Assembly (NCBI GenBank): GCA_002686955.1
Contig: NYZA01000074.1
Span: 1-7,653, forward strand
Reading direction: 5' to 3'
DNA length: 7,653 nt
Origin: Gemmatimonadota bacterium
GTDB taxonomy: Bacteria > GCA-2686955
Below are positions 1 to 7,109 of the stretch, one piece after another. The translations under genes and the position numbers were made by a program. Numbering within the stretch: the first letter of the stretch is position 1; each line of letters starts with the position of its first letter. The notes beneath the pieces are model-generated. The model ran no database searches, had not been told where the DNA came from, and saw only the letters and a list, made by a program, of their open reading frames with translations.

Positions 1-76
1 CGCCGGCCCTCGGATCGGTTACGATCCAGGCGCACAAACAGGACTCAGCGGGTCCGATTTTCGCCATTGGGATCAG

Positions 77-1603
77 ATGCGCGTCTTCCTCATAAATCCC
101 GATTCCCAGATCGAGGAGAAGATCGGCGGGCGTTTCTCGCGATACGCCATCCCCGTCCCTCCGCAAGGGATCGCCTATCTGGCGGCCCAGGTGCGAGGCG
201 CCGGTCATCAGGTTCACTGCCACGACCAATACGCCACCAAGATCGGCCACCGCGAGCTGGTCGATCTCGTTCGTGCCTACTCCCCCGACATCGTAGGCTT
301 GTCGGTGCTGACCCTTGCAATGGGGGCGGTTCGCACAATCGTCCCGATGCTCCGGGCCGAGATGCCCAATCTGAAGATCGTTCTGGGCAATGTGCACGCC
401 ACTGTCTTCCCCGGAGAGTTGCTGGCGAACGGGCTGGCCGATCTGATCGTGCGGGGCGAAGGCGAGGCGACCTTCGTGCATGCGCTCGAAATGCTCGAAG
501 CCGATGGCGACCTGAGCGAGGTGGCGGGGCTCTCATTCCTCCTGGGCGGCGAGCCGATCCACAACCCGGACCGCCCCACAATCGCCGATCTCGACACGCT
601 CGCATATCCCGAGTGGAGCGAGTTCGATCTCGATCTCTACAAATGTGTTTCGCTACCCCTCCGCATTTTTGAAGGAACCCGCCCCATACCGATCCTCGCG
701 GCCCGTGGCTGCCCTTTTCATTGCACCTATTGCGCGCAAGATTTCGCGGGGAAGCGTCTGAGAGCGCGCGATCTGAACGCGGTTTGCGACGAAATGGAAG
801 CCGCGATAGAAGACTATGGTGCCGACTGTTTTGGATTCCTCGACGCCTGTTTCCCCGTGAGCAAGAAACAGGGACTGGAATTCGCCGAGATCTACATTCG
901 AAGAGGTTTGCACAAGAAGGCGATCTGGTTCACGGAAACGCGCGTCGATCTCGTCGATCTCGAAGTGTTGCAGGCACTCCGAGAGGCGGAATGCCGAATG
1001 GTCCAGTACGGCTTCGAGAGCGGATCGGATCGCGTCCTGCAATCGATCAACAAAGGGGGAAAGGCGACTACCGCGCGCGCCCTCCAGACGATGCGCGACA
1101 CAAAAAAGGCCGATCTCCTCTCCTTCGGTCTCTTCATGATCGGTTCTCCCGGCGAGACCGAGAGCGACTGCGAAGAGACGATCGAGTTTGCGCGCAAGCT
1201 CGACTGCGACATCGCGAAATTCAATCTGGTCGTCCCCTATCCGGGCTCCGATCTCTTCGATGAGTTCCGTTCGCAATACGAATCGGGGGGCCTCGACGAA
1301 GATCGTGTCACCGGCTTCTTCGACTGGTCGAACTACGGTGGCGAACTGGTCTATCTACCCGAGGGGATGAGCTCTGAGCAGCTGATCCGTCTGCAGCGAA
1401 AAGCCCTGAGGCGCTTCTATATCCGGCCCGCGCTGGTCTGGCGCTTCATGACGCGACGCATCTTGAGCTTCCGAGAGCTGGCGATCGGCGCGGTCAACCT
1501 CTTGCTGGAGGTGTTCCGCCATTCCCCATGGGCGCCTGGAAGTGTTCCCGATTCGGCGCCATCGCCGCGGCCCACGGCGGTTGTCGGTCCGCCGGCGGGA
1601 TAG
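77..1603 (+). CDS. B12-binding-domain radical SAM protein, substrate unknown
   Basis: This 508-residue protein has the layout of cobalamin-dependent radical SAM enzymes (BchE/HpnP-like superfamily), often methyltransferases or ring-forming enzymes. Residues 1-135 look like a Rossmann-type B12-binding domain: an MRVFLINPD start, the VLGNVHATVFP segment at 102-112, then VRGEGE at 125-130. The radical SAM barrel starts near 205 with the [4Fe-4S] motif C212-PFH-C216-TY-C219. Later barrel motifs are GFESGSD (312-318) and FMIGSPGE (353-360), followed by PYPGSDLF. Residues about 420-485 are a basic, amphipathic tail with RRFYIRP, and the last 25 residues are Pro/Ser-rich. No DxHxxG cobalamin-ligand motif is visible, as in many relatives. 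The start at 77 is chosen because MRVFLINP is the usual N-terminus; the frame stays open to base 2 and the ribosome-binding site is weak (GGGA at 69-72). It converges on the minus-strand operon. The reaction cannot be inferred from this window. Confidence 0.9.
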   Translation: MRVFLINPDSQIEEKIGGRFSRYAIPVPPQGIAYLAAQVRGAGHQVHCHDQYATKIGHRELVDLVRAYSPDIVGLSVLTLAMGAVRTIVPMLRAEMPNLKIVLGNVHATVFPGELLANGLADLIVRGEGEATFVHALEMLEADGDLSEVAGLSFLLGGEPIHNPDRPTIADLDTLAYPEWSEFDLDLYKCVSLPLRIFEGTRPIPILAARGCPFHCTYCAQDFAGKRLRARDLNAVCDEMEAAIEDYGADCFGFLDACFPVSKKQGLEFAEIYIRRGLHKKAIWFTETRVDLVDLEVLQALREAECRMVQYGFESGSDRVLQSINKGGKATTARALQTMRDTKKADLLSFGLFMIGSPGETESDCEETIEFARKLDCDIAKFNLVVPYPGSDLFDEFRSQYESGGLDEDRVTGFFDWSNYGGELVYLPEGMSSEQLIRLQRKALRRFYIRPALVWRFMTRRILSFRELAIGAVNLLLEVFRHSPWAPGSVPDSAPSPRPTAVVGPPAG

Positions 1604-1622
1604 CCCTGTCGCGCCCGATCCC

Positions 1623-1654
1623 AAAACCGCCCCAGGCCGAGTGGCCCGGGGCGG
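1623..1654 (-). terminator. Rho-independent terminator ending the tRNA operon
   Basis: Bases 1627-1633 (CCGCCCC) pair perfectly with 1648-1654 (GGGGCGG). After one A/C mismatch (1634/1647), GGCC at 1635-1638 pairs with GGCC at 1643-1646, closing a four-base loop (1639-1642). Read on the minus strand, the stem is followed directly by TTTT (AAAA at 1623-1626 on the plus strand). That is the arrangement expected for a terminator acting on the minus-strand transcript, 7 bases past the CCA end of tRNA-Ser(GCU). On the plus strand no T-run follows, so for the radical SAM transcript it may only act as a 3'-end stabilising hairpin. Confidence 0.8.
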
Positions 1655-1660
1655 CAGCTC

Positions 1661-1750
<90 letters not shown>

Positions 1751-1751
1751 G

Positions 1752-1837
1752 TGGCGGAGGGCGAGGGACTCGAACCCCCAAGGGTTTTCACCCAGCGGTT
1801 TTCAAGACCGCCGCCTTACCAATTAGACTAGCCCTCC
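1752..1837 (-). tRNA. tRNA-Ser(UGA), CCA encoded
   Basis: On the minus strand the acceptor stem GGAGGGC (1837-1831) pairs with GCCCTCC, followed by discriminator G (1755) and encoded CCA (1754-1752). The anticodon stem GCGGT/ACCGC holds the loop CTTGAAA, giving anticodon UGA, which reads UCA and related UCN serine codons. The variable arm TGGGTGAAAACCCTT is a short class II helix like that of E. coli tRNA-Ser(UGA). The T-stem GGGGG/CCCTC contains one G-T pair. The D-arm (GTCTAATTGGTAAGGC) is less typical of serine tRNAs than that of its neighbour, but the stem pairs. The 5' ten bases overlap the end of the upstream peptidase-like gene, whose TAG stop is T8-A9-G10 of this tRNA. The anticodon is not UCA and the acceptor stem is 7 bp, so it is not selenocysteine tRNA. 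Confidence 0.95.
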
Positions 1838-2868
1838 GGGCCTTCGTCACCTCTCGGAAGTCGCCCGTTCGTGGGGGGCGGCTCGGAACGAGAAGAGCCG
1901 GAAGAGCCACAGTCTGACCGACCGGCCGGAGCTCCGTCAAGCGCATCGTCATCCATCCTGTCTCGCCTGCGCTTGAGGCGAATCCGGCGACCAACCGCAC
2001 CGAGGAGAGCGACCAGCGCCACCAGAGCCCAGAGCAGGGTGCCCCCGCCCAAGGCATCGAGCAGTCCGTAGCGTTCGCGCACCCGTTCCCGCCAGAGCGC
2101 CGAATAGACGGCCGGAGAGTGCCCAGTCGTTCGGATCATAGCCTCGTCGAAGGGGCTGCCGGCCACGAGATCGGCCAGCATCCACCTGAGTGCATTCTCG
2201 CCCCACCATTCCTCGATGCTGCGCACCGCGTCGAAGCTTTCGACGTAGGCCAACCGGGCCGAAGCGAGCGACTCCGGGAAGGAATCGGCCAAGGCGGGCA
2301 AGGGGAGCAGGCGATCGAAGACCGCCGCGCGCGCCAGAGTCAGGAGCATCGATGGATCCGGCTGCTGGGAGCGGAACATCGCGTGCCCCTCGTCGAACCA
2401 GCGTGGCACGTTCGACTCGATAGATCCGAGCAGGACGTGAGCGAACTCGTGCGTCAATACGCGGTCGAGCTCGGCGGGCTGCCGCTCGTACTGATCGGAG
2501 TACTGGATGACGATCAGCCGGCGGGCCGAGAGGGCGGCGCCGGTGCCCCATTCCGGCACTAGCCCCCCTGTGACCCATCGGAAATTCTCGTCACTTCCGG
2601 CGAAGACGACATCGATTCCGCCTTCGACGCCGATGCCGGTCTCCTCAACGAGCCGAGCGAACGAGCCTTGCGCCCGCTCGATCAACCATTCCACCGGCAG
2701 GACCACCTCTTTTGGTGTGTGCACGCTAATTGGGTGAGCGGCCTGGGACTCGAAACGCTCCTCGAATGCCGCCGATCCTGGAGCGATCGGCCCCGCGATC
2801 GCGCGAAGAGTTGCGAGCAACAGCGCGATCACCGGCGCCACCCAGCGGCCGCGGGGGGGAGCGGTCAT
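1828..2868 (-). CDS. Membrane-anchored MA-clan (gluzincin) metallopeptidase-like protein
   Basis: This 346-residue protein resembles the peptidase MA-like family. Residues 1-26 form a signal peptide (arginines, then the hydrophobic VAPVIALLLAT). The zinc site is H140-EFA-H144 with a downstream WFDEG (157-161), so H140, H144 and E160 would bind zinc and E141 would be the catalytic base. Residues about 275-293 (LLWALVALVALLG) form one membrane segment followed by a strongly basic RRIRLKRRRDR stop-transfer stretch. The catalytic domain should therefore face outward and the Ser/Pro/acid-rich tail (about 305-346) the cytoplasm. The start ATG overlaps the mnmA stop by 4 bases (TCAT at 2865-2868), with no clear ribosome-binding site, suggesting translational coupling. 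The C-terminus runs into tRNA-Ser(UGA), where it stops at TAG. The substrate and role are unknown; all zinc ligands are present, so activity is plausible but inferred. Confidence 0.88.
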   Translation of the reverse strand: MTAPPRGRWVAPVIALLLATLRAIAGPIAPGSAAFEERFESQAAHPISVHTPKEVVLPVEWLIERAQGSFARLVEETGIGVEGGIDVVFAGSDENFRWVTGGLVPEWGTGAALSARRLIVIQYSDQYERQPAELDRVLTHEFAHVLLGSIESNVPRWFDEGHAMFRSQQPDPSMLLTLARAAVFDRLLPLPALADSFPESLASARLAYVESFDAVRSIEEWWGENALRWMLADLVAGSPFDEAMIRTTGHSPAVYSALWRERVRERYGLLDALGGGTLLWALVALVALLGAVGRRIRLKRRRDRMDDDALDGAPAGRSDCGSSGSSRSEPPPTNGRLPRGDEGPEG

Positions 2869-3974
2869 GCCGCGGGACCGGACGCGAGCAGGCTTGCGCG
2901 CTCGATCACCCCGCCAAGAAGGAGATCTTCTCCGCGGTAGATCACCGCGCTCTGGCCGGGTGCGATCCCCACGATGGGACTCGAAAGCTCGATTCGTGCG
3001 CTGCGCTCACCCTCCAGACGCACGCGCACCGGCCTGGGGTCTTGGTGGACGCGGAATTGGGCGAGCACTCCGTTGATCCACGTATTCCGGGGCAGATCCG
3101 CCAGAACATTGATTTCGTCGATCCAGCAGCGATCGACCCGAAGGCCCTCCTCGCGATCGACCGTTATCCTGCCAGTGCTCGCGTCGATCGCCCTTACGTA
3201 GAGCGGCTCGGATGAAGCGATCCCGATGCCCTTGCGCTGGCCGACCGTGTAGCGGGCGATTCCGCGATGCGTTCCGATCCGTTCGCCGGCGGGGTTGACG
3301 ATCGGGCCGGGGCGCAGGGCGTCGGGGTGGCGCTCACCCACGAAGCTCCCGTGGTCGCCATCGGGGACGAAACAGATCTCCTGGCTTTCCGGCTTTTCGG
3401 CGGTCACCAGCGCCAGCTCTCGAGCGCGCGCGCGCACTTCGGCTTTGGTCATCTCTCCGATCGGGAGGTGGATTCGCCCGAGTATCTCGTTTGGGAGCCC
3501 CCACAGCACGTACGACTGGTCCTTCGCCCGATCGGCCCCTCGGCGCAAGCGCACACCACCGCCCGCGCCCCGCTCGATCCGGGCGTGGTGACCGGTGGCC
3601 AGCGCTTCGACGCCCAATGCTCGGAATCGCTCCAGCAGCGCGGGGAACTTGACGAGGGTGTTGCAGCGGATGCAGGGATTCGGCGTGCGACCCGCCGAGT
3701 ACTCCGACACGAAGTCGTCGACCACGCGCGCCTTGAAAAGATCGGCGAGGTCTAGCACATGATGAGGAACGCCAAAGGTCCGCGCTACGGCGCGGGCGTC
3801 GGCGATCCCCTCGAGTCCACAGCAGGAGCGCGCCGACTCGGTCGCGGCCTCTTCGGCGTAGCAGAAGGTGCGCATCGTAACGGCGATGACGCGGTGCCCC
3901 GCCTCCACCATCGCCGCCACCGCGACGGAGCTGTCGACCCCTCCACTCAGCGCCACCAGAACCGTGGAGCTCAT
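2865..3974 (-). CDS. mnmA: tRNA-specific 2-thiouridylase MnmA
   Basis: MnmA adenylates U34 of the Lys, Glu and Gln tRNAs and replaces its oxygen with sulfur to give s2U34, which aids reading of A/G-ending codons. The 369-residue length is normal. The N-terminal PP-loop is SGGVDSS at 10-16. GRTPNPC101-IR-C104-N contains the family's first catalytic cysteine (C104, at the position of E. coli C102), and C201 in SQEIC is the second (E. coli C199). GHHARIE (128-134) and TVGQRKG are also family signatures, and the C-terminal third matches the beta-barrel domain. C101 stands where E. coli has Asp, giving a CxxC plus Cys set. The start overlaps the stop of the upstream desulfurase by 4 bases (TCAT, 3971-3974). 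No ribosome-binding site is obvious, so it is probably translated by coupling to its sulfur donor. Confidence 0.97.
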   Translation of the reverse strand: MSSTVLVALSGGVDSSVAVAAMVEAGHRVIAVTMRTFCYAEEAATESARSCCGLEGIADARAVARTFGVPHHVLDLADLFKARVVDDFVSEYSAGRTPNPCIRCNTLVKFPALLERFRALGVEALATGHHARIERGAGGGVRLRRGADRAKDQSYVLWGLPNEILGRIHLPIGEMTKAEVRARARELALVTAEKPESQEICFVPDGDHGSFVGERHPDALRPGPIVNPAGERIGTHRGIARYTVGQRKGIGIASSEPLYVRAIDASTGRITVDREEGLRVDRCWIDEINVLADLPRNTWINGVLAQFRVHQDPRPVRVRLEGERSARIELSSPIVGIAPGQSAVIYRGEDLLLGGVIERASLLASGPAA

Positions 3975-5107
3975 TGCTCGCGACCCAGAGATTGCACTGC
4001 CGACATGAGCGTGCGAAGCAAGACCGGAGGATCGTTCGCATCATTGACGCGGCCCCAGGCGATCCGAAGAGTGTCGGCCGCCTGCCGAGAATCGAGGCCC
4101 ATTGCGGTCAAAACATGAGAGGGTGCCGCCGCGCCCGTCGTACAGGCCGATCCGGCCGAAACGGCGATTCCCTCCATGTCGAGAAGAAGAAGCAGCGCCT
4201 CGGCATCCACCCCATAGATCGTGACGCTGGTCGTATTTGGGACCCGATCCGCGCCCGCACCGTTGACATGTGCATCCGGCAATCGCCCCGCCAACTCCGT
4301 CTCGAAGGTGTCGCGCAGCTTGCGAATCCGCCCGGCCTCGGTCTCGAGCTCTTCGCCGACGACACGCGCCGCCACGCCCATCCCGACGATGCCGGAGACG
4401 TTCTCGGTTCCCGGTCGCAACCGGCGCTCCTGCTCCCCACCATGACGCAGGGGGCGGAGCCGAAACCCGCGACGCAGGTAGAGCCCACCCACGCCCTTCG
4501 GCCCGCCGAACTTGTGCGCGGAGAGCGAGAGAAGGTCGACCGGGAGCGAGCCAACATCGATCGGCAGCTTCCCCACGGCCTGCACCGCGTCGCTGTGGAA
4601 GGGGATGCCCCGCGAGCGGCAACCGGCCCCGACGGCGTCGATCGGTTGGACGACCCCGGTCTCGTTGTTCGCGAACATCAGCGACACCAGTGCGGTGTCG
4701 TCTCGAAGCGCGCCGAGCATCGCGCCGGGGTCGACGACTCCATCGCTCCCAACTGGAACCTCCGTGAGCTCGATCGTTCCGCTTCTTTCGAGCTCGCGCA
4801 GCTCGTCCAGCACAGCATGATGCTCGATCGACGAGGTGACGACATGGTCCCCCTCTTTCAGCACCCCACCAAGGGCGAGATGATCGGCCTCGGTGCCCCC
4901 GGAGGTGAAGACGATGGTCGAGGGGCGGGCGCCGATCAGACCCGCGACCTCGCGGCGAGCTCGATCGACGAGGGCGCGGGCCTCACGCCCGGGAGAGTGG
5001 GATGACGAGGGGTTGCCGAACCGATCCTTGAGGACGCCGGCCATCGCTTCGAATGCCTCCGGGAGCAACGGCGTAGTCGCGTTGTGATCCAGGTAGATTC
5101 GCCGCAT
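3971..5107 (-). CDS. Cysteine desulfurase, NifS/IscS family (class V aminotransferase fold)
   Basis: This 378-residue PLP enzyme takes sulfur from L-cysteine, leaving alanine and an enzyme persulfide. Visible features are YLDHNATTP (5-13), FTSGGTEADHLAL (67-79), the cofactor-stacking H96 in IEHHAVL, D173 in HSDAVQ, PLP-binding K199 in SAHKFGGPKG, RPGTEN (231-236) and the persulfide C322 in SAGSACTTG. The segment after C322 runs to PSHVL as in group I enzymes (IscS/NifS), not SufS. No iscU, iscA or iscR lies nearby. Instead the stop codon overlaps the mnmA start, like the dedicated desulfurase YrvO next to mnmA in Bacillus subtilis, so supplying sulfur for tRNA thiolation is the likely main job. 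It may also serve iron-sulfur assembly if no other desulfurase exists. The ATG at 5105-5107 lies 3 bases after the engB stop. Confidence 0.95.
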   Translation of the reverse strand: MRRIYLDHNATTPLLPEAFEAMAGVLKDRFGNPSSSHSPGREARALVDRARREVAGLIGARPSTIVFTSGGTEADHLALGGVLKEGDHVVTSSIEHHAVLDELRELERSGTIELTEVPVGSDGVVDPGAMLGALRDDTALVSLMFANNETGVVQPIDAVGAGCRSRGIPFHSDAVQAVGKLPIDVGSLPVDLLSLSAHKFGGPKGVGGLYLRRGFRLRPLRHGGEQERRLRPGTENVSGIVGMGVAARVVGEELETEAGRIRKLRDTFETELAGRLPDAHVNGAGADRVPNTTSVTIYGVDAEALLLLLDMEGIAVSAGSACTTGAAAPSHVLTAMGLDSRQAADTLRIAWGRVNDANDPPVLLRTLMSAVQSLGREQ

Positions 5108-5110
5108 GTC

Positions 5111-5740
5111 TCAGCTCTCGCCTCCCGCCGATTCGGCGGGATCGGCCGGATCGGTGAGACCGCGGATCTCGTTCCAAAGCTCCCTGATACCCTCCTTCGT
5201 CTCGGACGATACCGGCAAGACGTGGTCCAGGGAGGGCAGATCGAGCCCTTCTGCGATCGCACGGATCCGCGTGGCGCGTTGCGAGCGTTTGACCTTGTCG
5301 ATCTTGGTCGCGATCACCATGAAGGGGATTTGCGAAGCGGCGATCCAGTCGCGCATCTGCAGGTCGGTCGGCTGGGGCAGGTGCCGCCCGTCGACCAGAT
5401 GGAGGATTCCGGCGAGGTTGCTTCGCTGCTCGAGGTAGCTGCCGACCAGACGCGCCCAGCGTGCCCGCTCCGACCCCGGCACCTTCGCGTAGCCGAATCC
5501 GGGCAGGTCCGCGAGGTGGAAATGGCCATCGACCTCGTAGATGTTGATCGTCGTCGTCTTTCCCGGCTTTTTTGAAACACGCGCCAGTCTCTTTCGCCTC
5601 AGCAGCGTGTTAATCAGGGTCGACTTGCCGACATTTGATCGTCCGGCGAATGCGACCTCTGGCAGCCGGGGGGCGGGAAAGGGGTCCTGGGCACGGCCGA
5701 CTGTCGCGAGTAGCTTGACGCTGCGCATGAGGGATCGCAT
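5111..5740 (-). CDS. engB: Ribosome-biogenesis GTPase EngB (YihA/YsxC)
   Basis: EngB is a small TRAFAC-class GTPase required for maturation of the 50S ribosomal subunit. All nucleotide-binding motifs are present: G1 GRSNVGKS (33-40), the switch I region PGKTTTIN (59-66), G3 DLPGFG (78-83) with the family-typical GFGYAKVP extension, G4 TKID (145-148) and a G5-like SSETKEG (178-184). At 209 residues the length is normal, with a short acidic tail. Two starts are possible: the ATG at 5738-5740, or an internal ATG at 5726-5728 four codons later. Neither has a convincing ribosome-binding site, so the longer form is given. The gap to the clpX stop is 22 bases, and the gap to the desulfurase downstream is 3 bases, so cotranscription is likely. 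Confidence 0.96.
   Translation of the reverse strand: MRSLMRSVKLLATVGRAQDPFPAPRLPEVAFAGRSNVGKSTLINTLLRRKRLARVSKKPGKTTTINIYEVDGHFHLADLPGFGYAKVPGSERARWARLVGSYLEQRSNLAGILHLVDGRHLPQPTDLQMRDWIAASQIPFMVIATKIDKVKRSQRATRIRAIAEGLDLPSLDHVLPVSSETKEGIRELWNEIRGLTDPADPAESAGGES
5121..5125 (-). promoter_or_regulatory. Probable ribosome-binding site of the cysteine desulfurase
   Basis: CCTCC on the plus strand reads GGAGG on the minus strand. It lies 13 bases before the desulfurase ATG, inside the last codons of engB. The spacing is long for a Shine-Dalgarno site, but it is the best match before any gene in this operon; mnmA and the peptidase-like gene instead start at ATGA overlaps with no clear site. Confidence 0.4.
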
Positions 5741-5762
5741 CGCGCCGGGGCGCGGACCGGGC

Positions 5763-7055
5763 CTACGCCTTCTTCCGGCGCGCTTTCCGATCCCGAACCG
5801 TGAAGATCGGATCGACCTGCTTCTCGATCACATCCTTCGAGATCAGCACTTCCAAAACATCGTCGCGGGAGGGGATGTCGTACATGATGTCTAGCATCAT
5901 CGACTCCATCACCGACCTCAAACCTCGGGCACCGGTTTCCTTCTTTCGTGCGATGTCGACCACCGCTTCGAGCGCTTCGGGCGAAAACTTTAGCTTGACA
6001 TCCTCGAGCTCGAAAAGTTGTTGATACTGGCGCGTCAGCGCGTTCTTCGGCTCCGTGAGGATTCGGAGCATCGCGTCGCGGTCGAGGGGACGGAGCGAGG
6101 TGACCACCGGCAGGCGTCCCACGAGCTCCGGGATCAGTCCGTAGCGGAGGAGATCGTCCGGCTCCAGCCTCTCCAGGAGTGATGCCTTGTCGGCCTCGGC
6201 TTGAGAATCCCCCTTCGGCACGACGGGGGCGCTCGTCCGGCCGTCCTCGCCTCCGCCGAAGCCGATCGTGCGGCGACCGATCCGGCGCTCCACGATCTGG
6301 TCGAGATAGTCGAATGCCCCTCCACAGATGAATAGGATGTTCTTCGTGTTGATCTGAATGTATTCCTGCTGTGGATGTTTCCTGCCCCCTTGCGGAGGCA
6401 CATTCGCGGATGTGCCCTCGAGCAGCTTGAGCAGCGCCTGTTGAACGCCTTCGCCGGAAACGTCACGGGTGATCGAGGGGTTGTCGGCCTTGCGCGCCAC
6501 CTTGTCGATCTCGTCGATATAGACGATCCCGGTCTCGGCCTGGGCGACGTTGTAGTTGGCGGCCTGGAGCAATCTCACGAGGATGTTCTCGACGTCTTCG
6601 CCGACGTAGCCGGCCTCCGTGAGCGTAGTCGCGTCGACAATGGCGAAAGGCACCTTGAGCGTGCGTGCGAGGGTCTCGGCCAGGAGGGTCTTGCCGGTGC
6701 CGGTCGAACCGACCATGAGGATGTTCGCCTTCTCCAGCTCTACATCCTTGAGGACCTTGGTCGACGTGATCCGCTTGTAGTGATTGTAGACCGCCACCGA
6801 GAGCACACGCTTCGCACGTTCCTGCCCGATAACGTACTCGTCGAGAGAGCCCTTGATTTCGACCGGTTTCGGCAGTCCATCAGGACGGATTCGGCTCTCG
6901 TAGCTGACATCCTCGGCGAGGATCTCGTTGCAGAGCTGAATGCACTCGTTGCATATGTAGACCGAGGGTCCCGAGACGAGCTTATCTACGGTGTCCTGGC
7001 CTCTGCTGCAGAAAGAGCAGCGAAGCGTTCCCTGTCCACCAGTGCTGCGTGTCAT
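5763..7055 (-). CDS. clpX: ClpX, ATP-dependent unfoldase subunit of ClpXP
   Basis: ClpX is a hexameric AAA+ unfoldase that feeds proteins to ClpP. With the chosen ATG the protein has 430 residues, close to the E. coli length of 424. Features in that numbering are the zinc-binding domain C13-SF-C16 and C35-NE-C38, Walker A GSTGTGKT (116-123), pore loop GYVGED (149-154), Walker B IVYIDEID (177-184), the RKH pore loop (225-227), the ClpP-docking IGF loop (264-266), the arginine-finger region IPELVGR (R314) and sensor II GARGLR (375-380). An in-frame GTG at 7101-7103 would add 16 residues. The ATG is preferred because it puts 12 residues before the first zinc cysteine, as in relatives, and has GGAG ten bases upstream. 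Walker A carries Ser where most ClpX have Pro. It follows clpP by 54 bases. Confidence 0.97.
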   Translation of the reverse strand: MTRSTGGQGTLRCSFCSRGQDTVDKLVSGPSVYICNECIQLCNEILAEDVSYESRIRPDGLPKPVEIKGSLDEYVIGQERAKRVLSVAVYNHYKRITSTKVLKDVELEKANILMVGSTGTGKTLLAETLARTLKVPFAIVDATTLTEAGYVGEDVENILVRLLQAANYNVAQAETGIVYIDEIDKVARKADNPSITRDVSGEGVQQALLKLLEGTSANVPPQGGRKHPQQEYIQINTKNILFICGGAFDYLDQIVERRIGRRTIGFGGGEDGRTSAPVVPKGDSQAEADKASLLERLEPDDLLRYGLIPELVGRLPVVTSLRPLDRDAMLRILTEPKNALTRQYQQLFELEDVKLKFSPEALEAVVDIARKKETGARGLRSVMESMMLDIMYDIPSRDDVLEVLISKDVIEKQVDPIFTVRDRKARRKKA

Positions 7056-7065
7056 GGGCTCAGTG

Positions 7066-7069
7066 CTCC
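7066..7069 (-). promoter_or_regulatory. Ribosome-binding site deciding the clpX start
   Basis: CTCC on the plus strand reads GGAG on the minus strand and lies 10 bases before the ATG at 7053-7055. It supports this start over the in-frame GTG at 7101-7103, which sits only 6 bases after the clpP stop. Confidence 0.5.
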
Positions 7070-7109
7070 GTGCTTGCTTGGGTGCGCCGCTCGATCGCTC
7101 CACCCGATC

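Noticed and set aside
3-95. Plus-strand open frame entering from the left edge and stopping at TAA 93-95, overlapping the radical SAM start
   Set aside because: Only about 30 codons are visible and no family is recognisable. It may be the tail of an upstream gene but cannot be supported from this window.
1752-1837. Selenocysteine tRNA (selC) as an alternative for the first tRNA
   Set aside because: The anticodon is UGA, not UCA; the acceptor stem is 7 bp and the variable arm is short. It is an ordinary serine tRNA.
3974-5005. Long plus-strand open frame of 343 codons opposite the cysteine desulfurase
   Set aside because: It lies antisense to a gene with every catalytic residue intact. Its translation is Arg/His-rich with no domain, as expected of a GC-rich shadow frame.
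5763-7103. Longer ClpX beginning at GTG 7101-7103 (446 residues)
   Set aside because: It adds 16 residues not typical of ClpX, and the downstream ATG has a better ribosome-binding site and the usual distance to the zinc finger. It is not fully excluded.
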